Source of the DNA: Nitrospira sp.
GTDB taxonomy: Bacteria > Nitrospirota > Nitrospiria > Nitrospirales > Nitrospiraceae
Length of the DNA: 64,000 nucleotides
Reading direction: 5' to 3'
NCBI GenBank assembly: GCA_031315995.1
Contig: JALDRG010000009.1
Coordinates: 124,001 to 188,000 of the forward strand
Shown here: one piece after another, positions 37,217 to 46,430 of the stretch
Numbering within the stretch: the first letter of the stretch is position 1
How the letters are laid out: the number at the start of each line of letters is the position of its first letter
Position numbers and translations under genes: made by a program
The notes under the pieces: generated by a model
What the model was told of the DNA's origin: nothing
The model's database searches: none
What the model saw: only the letters and a program-made list of their open reading frames with translations

Positions 37217-38872
37217 TCAGGCAAAAATACTCACATGTTCACTGCTGTAAGACCCGCGCTCTCCCCTCGCACTGCGTTCCTCTTCTCCTGTCGCCGGGTG
37301 TGAGCTCGCCGAAGGGGCAGTGCGGCCCTGTTGCTGCTGTTGGAACATCCACGCATTGTCGTTTCGTCCCTGCTGTTGATCGACCGTGACCCGCAGCATC
37401 CCCATCTCCAGGCCCGTCGTTCTGAGCGACGACTCCAGGGACTGTCCTTGCTGCAGCAGGCCTTGGCCCAGCTCTCCATGTTCCGTTCGGATATGCGCAT
37501 GCACGGTCTGGTCGCTCATCATGACGCGAACCCGCAAGGGGCCCATGTCCAATGGATCCAAATCCAGCATGACACTTTGAGCTACAGGTGATGCTCCCCG
37601 AATCTCAGTCAAGCGTTCGGATTCTGCGGCTCGGAGGACGGAGGCGGTCTGCCAGGTTTCGCTACGGCTGGAACCACTCTCGTTGGACGACGGTGCGGCT
37701 TGATTCAGGCTATTCATCCGATCGAGAAAGAGCGGTCGCTCTACCATCCCGTTTGTCATGGACTGGTTTGGCGTCGAGCGATCGGCATTGGCGGACGACT
37801 CGGAAAACTGCTGTGACCCTGTCTCCGGATACTCGTCCGCATGTCCCGCCTCCTGTCCGGTGCTCAAGGAGTTGTCCTGCGAGATCGCATCGAGAATGAC
37901 CGGACGATCGGCGTGGTCGGTTACGGCGATCTCCGATGCCTTCGTCTCCGTCTTGATCGTCGTGACAGCAGCGACTGCAGCAGGAATCCTCTCGGGATCG
38001 CTCTTCGAGCCTTTGGTCGCCACCTCTGACGCGGCCACGTTCTGCTCTGGAAGAACGCCTTCCTGAAGCGCAGGAGTGAGTTCTGAGACATCCATCGCAC
38101 CGCCAGATGCCTGTCCCTTGGCAGGGGTCGGCTTCAAGTCGGCGCTCTGTTCTGCAGCATCCGGTAAGGCGTTGCCTACAGATGTCTGTCCAGGACTCTG
38201 TACGGATGGACTCATGGCCGTGGCAAGAGACGGAGCCGTATTTGGCACACCTGTAGACGTGGCAGTTGCCACTTTGCCTGCGGCATCTGCTGAGGTCACC
38301 GATTCTGAATCCGGTGTAGCGTCGACCTGTACTTTCGGCAGTTCCACCGTAGGGGCCGGGACAATCATCGCGGCCAGAATCATTGCCTGCTGTGGCGTGG
38401 TCTGATCATCAGACTGGTCGATCTTGTCTTCGATACTATCGCCGTCCGATTTCCCGGTCGAACCTTGTTCCGACTTTGGTCGCGCCTCGTCATTCCGGCC
38501 GACCGTAGATTCCTTCCGCACCGGGGCCGTGGATCGATCTGTCGAGAGGCTCTGAGATTCCGCCGTAGAACGAGGTGCTACACGAGCCTGTGAAGACGGC
38601 TTCGATCCCGCCCGCGCCGATGCCGGTTCCCGGTTCATTGCTGTCTGGCGCGCATCTGCGCGTTCAAGCAACGAATCGAAGTCGCGAGAGTACTCGGGAT
38701 TCTTGATCGCCGGAACGCGCTCGCGCGCGTCCGGGACGGCTCGGGTGCTGTGACTCGGAATTCCACTATACAAAGGCTGCATATCGGTGGCCATAGGTGT
38801 TCCTGTGCATGTCGTGTGCTGTGCGTTGTCATGGGACACCTTTACAAAGGTCGTGCCATCCGCAACCGGCAT
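37217..38872 (-). CDS. fliK: Flagellar hook-length control protein FliK
   Basis: Long low-complexity Ser/Thr/Ala/Pro-rich region, C-terminal [70 protein letters not shown]. Start may be [11 protein letters not shown] further in. Confidence 0.88.
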   Translation of the reverse strand: MPVADGTTFVKVSHDNAQHTTCTGTPMATDMQPLYSGIPSHSTRAVPDARERVPAIKNPEYSRDFDSLLERADARQTAMNREPASARAGSKPSSQARVAPRSTAESQSLSTDRSTAPVRKESTVGRNDEARPKSEQGSTGKSDGDSIEDKIDQSDDQTTPQQAMILAAMIVPAPTVELPKVQVDATPDSESVTSADAAGKVATATSTGVPNTAPSLATAMSPSVQSPGQTSVGNALPDAAEQSADLKPTPAKGQASGGAMDVSELTPALQEGVLPEQNVAASEVATKGSKSDPERIPAAVAAVTTIKTETKASEIAVTDHADRPVILDAISQDNSLSTGQEAGHADEYPETGSQQFSESSANADRSTPNQSMTNGMVERPLFLDRMNSLNQAAPSSNESGSSRSETWQTASVLRAAESERLTEIRGASPVAQSVMLDLDPLDMGPLRVRVMMSDQTVHAHIRTEHGELGQGLLQQGQSLESSLRTTGLEMGMLRVTVDQQQGRNDNAWMFQQQQQGRTAPSASSHPATGEEERSARGERGSYSSEHVSIFA

Positions 38873-38992
38873 GAAAAACTCGCATGACGCAGGATTTTCG
38901 TGGCGGCACTCAGGATCCAGGGATTGAAGAAGGAAGTTTCTGCAGGAGGCGACGGCAAAACATGCCGAAGCAGGGGGGATGGAAGGCCGTCA

Positions 38993-39625
38993 CTACGGAG
39001 TCGTCAGCAATTGTTCGGTCAGGCGAGCGGCGCGCTCCGGCTTGACCTCCGCGAGAATGGCTCCCGCGGATTTGCCCTTGAGTAGCCGCAGCACTTCTAA
39101 CGCTTTGCGCTCGGGCATCCGCTCCAGGCGGGCGGCGGCTTCTTCTGCGGGCATCGCTTCGTAGATTTTGGCCAGTTGGGCCTGATTGACGTTGGCCGCT
39201 CCGCCGGGCTTGGTCCCCGGCTTGGACTTCTCGGCGTCGCTCGCAGCCTTGGCTTGAGCGGCCTGGCGGCGTTTTTTTTCGGCTTCGACTGCCTGTTCAT
39301 GCCGCGTGACAATCTGTTCGAGTTCCGCTTTGAGCTCCAACAGGTGTGTCTCGGATCCTCGTAATGCCGCTTCGCGTTTGTCCAGCAAGCGTTTGCGTTG
39401 CTCCAGCATCTCGAGGATCTCCCTTGGCGCACTGGTGGCCGGTCCTTGCGCCTCTTTCTTCAGCGCTTCGGCGTTCGGTTCTTCCTTCGCGGCGGCAGGC
39501 TCCTGTATCCCCTCTTCGGCCATGGCGATGGTCGATACAGCGGCCGCCAGCGCCACACAAAAGACGACTCGCAGGCTCGGACCTGCGCACAGGACTCGAG
39601 CTTGCACCCCACCAATCGCGGTCAT
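38993..39625 (-). CDS. MotE-like / MgtE N-terminal-domain flagellar protein
   Basis: Coiled coil MLEQRKRLLDKREAALRGSETHLLELKAELEQIV then AQLAKIYEAMPAEEAAARLERMPERKALEVLRLLKGKSAGAILAEVKPERAARLTEQL; between fliJ and fliK. Confidence 0.78.
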   Translation of the reverse strand: MTAIGGVQARVLCAGPSLRVVFCVALAAAVSTIAMAEEGIQEPAAAKEEPNAEALKKEAQGPATSAPREILEMLEQRKRLLDKREAALRGSETHLLELKAELEQIVTRHEQAVEAEKKRRQAAQAKAASDAEKSKPGTKPGGAANVNQAQLAKIYEAMPAEEAAARLERMPERKALEVLRLLKGKSAGAILAEVKPERAARLTEQLLTTP

Positions 39626-40062
39626 GCCCGTTCTCCCTTTTGTAAGGGGCCTCGTCGCCAGGCCCGTTCATCGAGCAGCTGTTGATCCTGCCGCTCTCGC
39701 CGCCGCCGTAATTCCAGAGCAGCGCGTGCTTCGAGGAGATCCAGCTTCTTGCGATACTGCATCGCCTCAAGCAGCTCACCCCGCTTGTGCTCCATGTTGG
39801 CTTGCTGATCCAGATGCGTCTGTTCCAAGCGCTTCCGTGCAGCAATTGCCTGGTCCATGTCATCAAGATGGGCATACACTTGATCCACCGTGCTGCCCTC
39901 CCGGACTTGGAGCAAATACCCATCGGCATCCGCGCGCTCCCGTGACTCCAGCATGGTCATACGCTCGACCGTCTCCTGCAGCGACCTCGCAAGTTCCGCC
40001 AATTCCAATTTGGCGACCTCTTCTAATTGCACCGCATATGTACGAAGGACGGTGACGTTCAT
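39622..40062 (-). CDS. fliJ: FliJ-like flagellar export protein
   Basis: Coiled-coil 146 aa protein directly downstream of fliI (4-bp overlap). Confidence 0.82.
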   Translation of the reverse strand: MNVTVLRTYAVQLEEVAKLELAELARSLQETVERMTMLESRERADADGYLLQVREGSTVDQVYAHLDDMDQAIAARKRLEQTHLDQQANMEHKRGELLEAMQYRKKLDLLEARAALELRRRRERQDQQLLDERAWRRGPLQKGERA

Positions 40063-41366
40063 TGAATGGTGCCCGCCAGCGACAGCAATGCGTCGATGGA
40101 TTGAGTCAAGCCGACCGGCTGCTTGGTCTCCTGCCGTAAGAATGCGGTGATGCCCTCATGGGCAGACACGGCTTTATCCAGTTCCTTGCTCGTGCCGGGC
40201 TTGTACGCACCCAGCGTGATCAGATCCTCGGAGCGCCGATACAACGCCGTACGTTCGAGCACCAATCGCGCCGCGGCATAGTGGGCCGGGGTTACGATGT
40301 CCCGCATGACCCGACTCGTACTCTGCAGAATATCGATGGCCGGAAAGTGGTTGCGAGCGGCGAGTTCGCGAGAGAGCACGATATGCCCATCGAGAATGGA
40401 TCGCACCGCATCCGCGACCGGATCGTTGAGATCGTCTCCGTCGACCAGCACGGTATAGAGCCCGGTAATGCTGCCCCCGCTCTGCGCCGGCCCGACTCGT
40501 TCCAACAACTTGGGCAAGACGGCAAACACGGACGGCGTATATCCTTTGGTGGTCGGCGGTTCGCCGACGGCCAATCCGACTTCCCTCTGGCTGTAGGCCA
40601 GGCGCGAGAGGGAATCCATCATCAACAACACATGTTTGCCGCAATCACGGAAATACTCGGCGATGGCCGTCGCCACTAAGGCACCCCGAATGCGGACCAG
40701 GGGCGGTTGATCCGAGGTCGCGACGACCACGATGGAACGGGCCCTCGCTTCAGGTGTCAGGTCGCGTTCCAGAAACTCTTTGACCTCGCGTCCCCGTTCG
40801 CCGACGAGGGCGATCACCCGGATGTCGGCCTGCGTATACCGGCTGATCATGCCCAACAACACGCTTTTCCCCACCCCAGATCCGGCAAATACGCCGATTT
40901 TCTGCCCTTGACCGCAGGTGAGCAGCGCATTGATGGCTCGGATGCCGAGATCGACAGGCTGCGTGATCCTGGCGCGATGCAACGGATTCAGCGGAGCCGC
41001 ATATAAGGGGACCCGCGCCTCGGCGCGCACCGGCGGCAATCCGTCCAGCGGATGTCCGAGCCCATCAAAAATGCGCCCCAACATCTGTGGTCCGACCGGC
41101 ACCGAGGCGACGTGCCCCTTCATGATGACCCGGCTTCCCGGTCCGATGCCCTGCATTTCACCGAGCGGCATCAGCAGCACGCGATCCTCCCGAAATCCCA
41201 CCACCTCCGCCATCACGGAACCGTGGCCGCCCTCACGGGTGATCTCACAGACCTCCCCGACGGACGTAAAGGGCCCGGAGGCTTCGATGACGATCCCGAC
41301 GGCCTGGGCCACACGCCCCGTGACGGATAACGGCTCGACCTGTTCGAGGCGGTCGCTAAGTTTCAC
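40059..41366 (-). CDS. fliI: Flagellar export ATPase FliI
   Basis: Walker A GQKIGVFAGSGVGKSVLLGMISRYTQADIRVIALVGERGREVKEFLERDL; LLMMDSLSRLAYSQREVGLAVGEPPTTKGYTPSVFAVLPKLLERVG. Confidence 0.98.
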   Translation of the reverse strand: MKLSDRLEQVEPLSVTGRVAQAVGIVIEASGPFTSVGEVCEITREGGHGSVMAEVVGFREDRVLLMPLGEMQGIGPGSRVIMKGHVASVPVGPQMLGRIFDGLGHPLDGLPPVRAEARVPLYAAPLNPLHRARITQPVDLGIRAINALLTCGQGQKIGVFAGSGVGKSVLLGMISRYTQADIRVIALVGERGREVKEFLERDLTPEARARSIVVVATSDQPPLVRIRGALVATAIAEYFRDCGKHVLLMMDSLSRLAYSQREVGLAVGEPPTTKGYTPSVFAVLPKLLERVGPAQSGGSITGLYTVLVDGDDLNDPVADAVRSILDGHIVLSRELAARNHFPAIDILQSTSRVMRDIVTPAHYAAARLVLERTALYRRSEDLITLGAYKPGTSKELDKAVSAHEGITAFLRQETKQPVGLTQSIDALLSLAGTIQ

Positions 41367-42405
41367 CGGAATCCCGCTTTCTCAGGGCTTCACCCAGCCG
41401 TAACAGTTGCGAATCCAGCGTTGCGTCGATCAATAGGCTCTGTGCCTGAACGAGGCACCCTCCCGGGCTGACCCCGGGATCCGTTTCAAATTTCAGCGTC
41501 AACATCCCATGAGGAGTCTGACTCAAGGCTACTCGCGCCGATTCAAGCATCGGCAGATCCGAGGGATGCACTCGGATTCGGACGAAACCGCTTTCATGCA
41601 GGTGTGCGAGCGCCGTCCGCACCTGCGTGACGATCACCTCGCGCTTGTCCGTGATGAGTTCGCGCAAGACCTTCTGAGCGATCATGAAGGACAGCGCGGC
41701 GACTTCTTCTTCCACCGTCTCATGCAAACTCCGCCAACTCTCTTCCAATTGCGTCATGAGCGCGGACACCAGTCCCTGCTCTCGTTGTCGCATCGCCGCG
41801 ACCCGCTCTGTGGCTCGCTTTTCCCCTTCCGACACGCCCCGCTCAAACTCCGTCACGTCATCCGTTCCGAACGGTCGATTGCCTCGGCTGAAATCCGCCA
41901 GCGGCACCGTCCGCACCTGAATGTTGCCGGAACGGATCAAGGTGCGGGTGAGCACCGTATTTTCTTGCCGCAAGCGATAGAGCTCCAACAGTCTCGCGAC
42001 TGCCTGTCGTACTAAGTCAACCTGAAACGGCTTGGTTAAAAAATCAGCGGCCCCTGATTTCATGGCTCGGACCGCCATCTCGATGTTGCCGTGACCGGTC
42101 ATGACGATACTCAGAAGACGACTATCGACATCCAAGGCCTGCTGCACAAAGGTGATGCCATCGGTTCCGGCCAATCGCACATCGACGAGTAGCACGGCAA
42201 TCGGGTGGGAACCGAGGTGGGTCATGGCCTCATTCACGGAACCGGCCGTGAGAATCGGATGGCCGGTGGACTGCAGCATCTCGGACAACAGGAGACAGAT
42301 CGCGGGTTCATCATCCACGATGAGAATGGCCCGAGGCGCGAGTTCCTTCTCAGATTCCGCAGGAGATGCCTGCGGGTGGCCTGTGCTCAACGCTGCGCCT
42401 CCCAT
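41356..42405 (-). CDS. fliH: Receiver-domain (REC) - FliH fusion protein
   Basis: Single ORF: N-term REC APRAILIVDDEPAICLLLSEMLQ...AVLLVDVRLAGTDG...IVMTGHGNIEMAVRAMKSGAADFLTKPF; C-term FliH LEESWRSLHETVEEEVAALSFMIAQKVLRELITDKREVIVTQVRTALAHLHESGFVRIRVHPSDLPML...ETDPGVSPGGCLVQAQSLLIDATLDSQLLRLGEAL; located between fliG and fliI where fliH is expected. Confidence 0.92.
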   Translation of the reverse strand: MGGAALSTGHPQASPAESEKELAPRAILIVDDEPAICLLLSEMLQSTGHPILTAGSVNEAMTHLGSHPIAVLLVDVRLAGTDGITFVQQALDVDSRLLSIVMTGHGNIEMAVRAMKSGAADFLTKPFQVDLVRQAVARLLELYRLRQENTVLTRTLIRSGNIQVRTVPLADFSRGNRPFGTDDVTEFERGVSEGEKRATERVAAMRQREQGLVSALMTQLEESWRSLHETVEEEVAALSFMIAQKVLRELITDKREVIVTQVRTALAHLHESGFVRIRVHPSDLPMLESARVALSQTPHGMLTLKFETDPGVSPGGCLVQAQSLLIDATLDSQLLRLGEALRKRDSGET

Positions 42406-43407
42406 CTACAACAACTCCTCGCCTCCACCGCCCCCGATCACGATGCGACCCTCTTCTTCGAGCTTCCGGCAGACTTTGAGAATATTCTGCTGAGCCTTTT
42501 CGACATCGGACACCTTGACCGGCCCGCGCGTTTCCATGTCTTCCTTGAGCATTTCGGCCGCACGACTGGACATATTCTTGAGAAACTTGTCTTTGATCTC
42601 CGGCGTCGCGCCGCGCAGGGCGACCGGAAGATCCTCTTTGCTGATTTCCTTCATGAGCTCCTGCATGCCACGGGAATCAAGCTCCACCAGGTCATCGAAG
42701 ACGAACATCAGCGCCCGAATGCTCTCCGCCAAGGCCTGATCGCGTTCGGTAATCTTGGCCATAATGGCCCCTTCGGTGTTCTTATCGACACGCGTCAGAA
42801 TATCGGCCATCAGCTCAGCCCCGCCGACCGACATGCTCGACATGCCCATCGAGGCCGACAGGATTTCCTGCAGGCTGTCGCTCAATTCCGACAGCACCTC
42901 AGGCTGCACTTCTTGCATCGTCGCCAAACGTAGCGAGACATCCGCATGCAGGTGCACCGGCAACAGCGCCAGCACCGCGCTGGCTTGTTCGGCTTCCATC
43001 TGTCCCAAACACACGGCAATCGTCTGGGGATGTTCGATCTTGAGGATTTGCGCTATCGTGCGAGGGTCCACCCATTTCAAGGCGTCGATGCCAGGATAGG
43101 TCTTCGTGTTCAGAGACTCCATCATTCTGGCGGCCTTCTCAGGTCCCAGCGCTTTCTTCAGAATGGCCTCCATGAACTCGCGACCCTCGAATTCCACCTC
43201 GCCGGAAGAGCTGGCCTGCTCGAACTCGGCGATCACGCTGTCTTCTTCCTGTTTCGTTATATTCGCGGTCTCTTTCATGAAAGAACCGAGCTTTCGAATG
43301 TCCTTCGGATCGAGCGCCTTCATGACCGCCGCCGCGGCCTCCTCACCGATGGCCCGAAGCAAGATCGCCGCTTTTTGTGCGCCCGACAATTCTTTGTTCA
43401 TGATCAA
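42406..43407 (-). CDS. fliG: Flagellar motor switch protein FliG
   Basis: LSGAQKAAILLRAIGEEAAAAVMKALDPKDIRKLGSFM; ALKWVDPRTIAQILKIEHPQTIAVCLGQME; MFVFDDLVELDSRGMQELMKEISKEDLPVALRGATPEIKDKFLKNMSSRAAEMLKEDMETRGPVKVSDVE. Confidence 0.97.
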   Translation of the reverse strand: MIMNKELSGAQKAAILLRAIGEEAAAAVMKALDPKDIRKLGSFMKETANITKQEEDSVIAEFEQASSSGEVEFEGREFMEAILKKALGPEKAARMMESLNTKTYPGIDALKWVDPRTIAQILKIEHPQTIAVCLGQMEAEQASAVLALLPVHLHADVSLRLATMQEVQPEVLSELSDSLQEILSASMGMSSMSVGGAELMADILTRVDKNTEGAIMAKITERDQALAESIRALMFVFDDLVELDSRGMQELMKEISKEDLPVALRGATPEIKDKFLKNMSSRAAEMLKEDMETRGPVKVSDVEKAQQNILKVCRKLEEEGRIVIGGGGGEELL

Positions 43408-43419
43408 TGATCAGGGAGG

Positions 43420-44976
43420 TTAGGCGTTACTCTTCAGCCATTGTTTGACGACCACGGCGGTATTCGCGGGGTTGTTTTTCGCCATATCAAGAATCTGGCT
43501 GGGCTGCTTGCTGCTCATGGCGGCCTCGACCTGTCCCAGCGACGCCGGCAAGGCCGGCGTCTCGCCTAGGCCCACGGTCGGCGCGGATTGCACCAGCATG
43601 ACCATCAACGGGCGGACGACCATGAAGAAAATCAGGAAGAACAGGAGGCCACCGACCCCATAGCGAACATAGGGCATCCAGGCCTTGCTCGTGTCAGGCG
43701 TGGCTTCGACGCCTGCGCCGACCGGCTCTTCCGCTCCCAGGCCGAATTGAATACTCACCACTTCCAACTGATCCTGCCGCTCAGTCGAATACCCCATGGC
43801 TTTCTTGACGATCTCTTCAATCCGCTTCATTTCTTCTTCGGAACGAGGCACATACTTCTTGGGCTGGTCCGCCGCCGCTTCGCCCGCCTTGCCGCCCTCA
43901 TACGTGCCGTCGACCAGGACTGCAACCGATAGCTTCTTGATCATTCCTGTCGGTTCCACGATGCGTGACACCGTGCGGCTGATTTCGTAATTGACCGTCT
44001 CGTTCTTCGTCTGGTTGTTGTTCGAACTGGTTTGGCCGCCGTCGGCCTCCGCGCTGCCGGGCAGGTTCGACTCCACGCCGGGCACGCCGCCCGACGTGCC
44101 GTTCACACCGCTGGATTTTTCCTGCCCGCGCTGCTCACTGCGAACCACCTGCCCGTTCGGATCGTAGCGTTCTTCCGTCGTTTCGATCTTTCTGAAATCC
44201 AAGACACTCGACACCCGAACGACGGCCTTGTTCACACCGACAATCCGCTCGAGCATGGTCTGAATGCGGGTCTCGATGTCCTTCTCCAATGTCCGCTGAT
44301 ATTCCATTTGCGTGCCGGAGAGTCCGGCCGATTCATCGTTCGAGGTATTCGACAAGAGATTGCCGTGACCATCGACGACGGTGACATCACGTGCCTGAAG
44401 ACCTTCCACGCTGCTGGACACCAGATGCACCACACCCTGTATTTGCGCCTTCGTCAACGATTGACTCGCACGCAGGGAGACGACCACGGAGGCGCGGGCG
44501 CGATCCTGTTCCGTGGCAAACAACCGACGTTCGGGAATCGCCAGATGAACACGTGCGCGCTCCACTTCCGGCATTTGGGTGATCGTGCGCGCCAACTCTC
44601 CTTGCAAGGCTCGTCGATAATTCAACTTCTGCACGAAATCGGACATGCCCATCGTGGTCCGGTCGAAAATCTCGTAGCCGACGCCGCCGCCATGTGGAAG
44701 GCCCTGGCCGGCCATCTCCAAGCGCAAGTCATGCACCTGCGCATTGGGTACCAAGATGGTAGTGCCACCGTTACTCGTCTCGTAGGGCACTTTCGCGTCC
44801 TTCAACTTGTCGATGATGCCCGACGCATCATCGACTGCCAGGTTCGCAAAGAGCACCTGCATGTCCGGCTGTTGCGTCCAGAGGGTCACCGCGACCAGTC
44901 CGGCGATAGAGCCGGCGAGCGCGAGCAAAATGATGAAGCGTTGGTTGATCGTGAACTGGTTGAATTTTGAAAACAT
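43420..44976 (-). CDS. fliF: Flagellar MS-ring protein FliF
   Basis: MQVLFANLAVDDASGIIDKLKDAKVPYETSNGGTTILVPNAQVHDLRLEMAGQGLPHGGGVGYEIFDRTTMGMSDFVQKLNYRRALQGELARTI. Confidence 0.98.
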   Translation of the reverse strand: MFSKFNQFTINQRFIILLALAGSIAGLVAVTLWTQQPDMQVLFANLAVDDASGIIDKLKDAKVPYETSNGGTTILVPNAQVHDLRLEMAGQGLPHGGGVGYEIFDRTTMGMSDFVQKLNYRRALQGELARTITQMPEVERARVHLAIPERRLFATEQDRARASVVVSLRASQSLTKAQIQGVVHLVSSSVEGLQARDVTVVDGHGNLLSNTSNDESAGLSGTQMEYQRTLEKDIETRIQTMLERIVGVNKAVVRVSSVLDFRKIETTEERYDPNGQVVRSEQRGQEKSSGVNGTSGGVPGVESNLPGSAEADGGQTSSNNNQTKNETVNYEISRTVSRIVEPTGMIKKLSVAVLVDGTYEGGKAGEAAADQPKKYVPRSEEEMKRIEEIVKKAMGYSTERQDQLEVVSIQFGLGAEEPVGAGVEATPDTSKAWMPYVRYGVGGLLFFLIFFMVVRPLMVMLVQSAPTVGLGETPALPASLGQVEAAMSSKQPSQILDMAKNNPANTAVVVKQWLKSNA

Positions 44977-45025
44977 ACGCTGTGGAGTCCTTTATGCGCG
45001 AGCCCGGCGATCGGATGGCACTCGA

Positions 45026-45337
45026 CTAAATCTGCATTCGCTGAATTTCCTCATACGCCGTGATCAACTTGTTCCGCACCTGCATCATCAATTGAAAGGA
45101 GACATCCGCCTGTTGCAACGCCACCATGGTTTGATGAATGTTGGTGCTCTGCCCGGTCACCAAGGCATCGACGGCTTGGCTGGCTCCGGTTTGCGCGTCG
45201 TTGATATGGCCGATGGCCTCCTTGAGGGACCCCAGAAAATTTCCCGTGCCGGGCTCACTGCCTTGCCCGATCCCCTGAATCTGCGGCGCCTCGATCGGTT
45301 TGGGCAGATTGGCGCCCGCGATACGCAGATCAGACAT
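45026..45337 (-). CDS. fliE: Flagellar hook-basal body protein FliE
   Basis: NFLGSLKEAIGHINDAQTGASQAVDALVTGQSTNIHQTMVALQQADVSFQLMMQVRNKLITAYEEIQRMQI. Confidence 0.95.
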   Translation of the reverse strand: MSDLRIAGANLPKPIEAPQIQGIGQGSEPGTGNFLGSLKEAIGHINDAQTGASQAVDALVTGQSTNIHQTMVALQQADVSFQLMMQVRNKLITAYEEIQRMQI

Positions 45338-45339
45338 GA

Positions 45340-45792
45340 TTACCTCCCAATTTCCAACGCGCGATTCCACATGGTGCGGGTCGCGTTAATGGCCTGCACG
45401 TTCGCCTCATAGGCGCGGGAGGCGCCCATCATATTGACCATTTCTTCCATGACGTTCACGTTGGGCATCGTGACGAACCCCTTTTTATCCGCATCAGGAT
45501 GGCGAGGGTCGTACACGGTTTGACCCGGTTTGTGATCTTCAATGACGCGGGCGACTTTGACACCGTCTAAGGCATGACGGTCCGGTCCGGCCGCCACCTG
45601 TTTGAACGCCCGCTGAAATGCGGACGACACGGGAGCCGCCTGAAATACGACATCCCGACGGCGATAGGGTCCGCCGGTACTCGTCTTCGTGGACTGTGCG
45701 TTGGCCAGGTTGCTGGCGATGACATTCAATCGATGCCGATGGGCATCGAGCGCGGAGACCGAGACAGCCAGACTATCCGTTAAATCCATCAC
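45340..45792 (-). CDS. flgC: Flagellar proximal rod protein FlgC
   Basis: LAVSVSALDAHRHRLNVIASNLANAQSTKTSTGGPYRRRDVVFQ; C-term NVNVMEEMVNMMGASRAYEANVQAINATRTMWNRALEIGR. Confidence 0.95.
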   Translation of the reverse strand: MMDLTDSLAVSVSALDAHRHRLNVIASNLANAQSTKTSTGGPYRRRDVVFQAAPVSSAFQRAFKQVAAGPDRHALDGVKVARVIEDHKPGQTVYDPRHPDADKKGFVTMPNVNVMEEMVNMMGASRAYEANVQAINATRTMWNRALEIGR

Positions 45793-45849
45793 ACACCTCG
45801 TTGTGGTTGCTTCCAGTGGCGTCGAGCCGATGTTCTCTCACGATCGTGT

Positions 45850-46257
45850 CTACCGCCCGTCCCGAATGACACTCAGGAGGCTTTTGAACTTCATGCCGAT
45901 GATGGTCGCGGCGGTGTTGTACTGCTGTGCGTTATCCGACATTTTGGCCATTTCGAGTTCGATGTTGACGGAATTGGCATCCAGCGGCAGGTCCCCGGCA
46001 GGGACTTCTTCGATACGTCCCACCACCCGTTGATATCCAGTGCCTTTGGGGCCGAAATGCTGCTGATTGGTGGACACCAGGGTGATCGGGAGCTTGCCCT
46101 GCTGGGCGTTGGCCAAGGCCTGGCCGAAGTTTAAATCCCTCGCACGATATTTGGGGGTTTCCTCGTTGGCGATATTGGCGGCTATCACCTGCTGGCGGGC
46201 CCCGCGGAGATCCAAGGATCGTTCAAGCAACCGCATCGTCCTGTCAAAGATCGTCAT
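45850..46257 (-). CDS. flgB: Flagellar proximal rod protein FlgB
   Basis: MTIFDRTMRLLERSLDLRGARQQVIAANIANEETPKYRARDLNFGQAL; start corrected to internal Met. Confidence 0.94.
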   Translation of the reverse strand: MTIFDRTMRLLERSLDLRGARQQVIAANIANEETPKYRARDLNFGQALANAQQGKLPITLVSTNQQHFGPKGTGYQRVVGRIEEVPAGDLPLDANSVNIELEMAKMSDNAQQYNTAATIIGMKFKSLLSVIRDGR

Positions 46258-46301
46258 GATGAACTCCTTCGTACAAGAGACCCACGCGCACCCGAAGACT
46301 G

Positions 46302-46317
46302 TGCAATCTGTATACCT
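46302..46317 (-). promoter_or_regulatory. Candidate (weaker) sigma-54 -24/-12 promoter for the flgB operon
   Basis: Minus strand AGGTATACAGATTGCA: GG-N10-GC spacing and TTGCA match, -24 box diverged; about 45 bp upstream of flgB start. Confidence 0.42.
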
Positions 46318-46430
46318 CGTTCGCATCCCATCGAAACGGAGCCCAGGAGAGTCTCTGCGGATGCGACGAGAACAACCCGGCAAATATGACCCTGTCAGAG
46401 AAAAAATTGCCCGGTCACACGAGTACCCCG

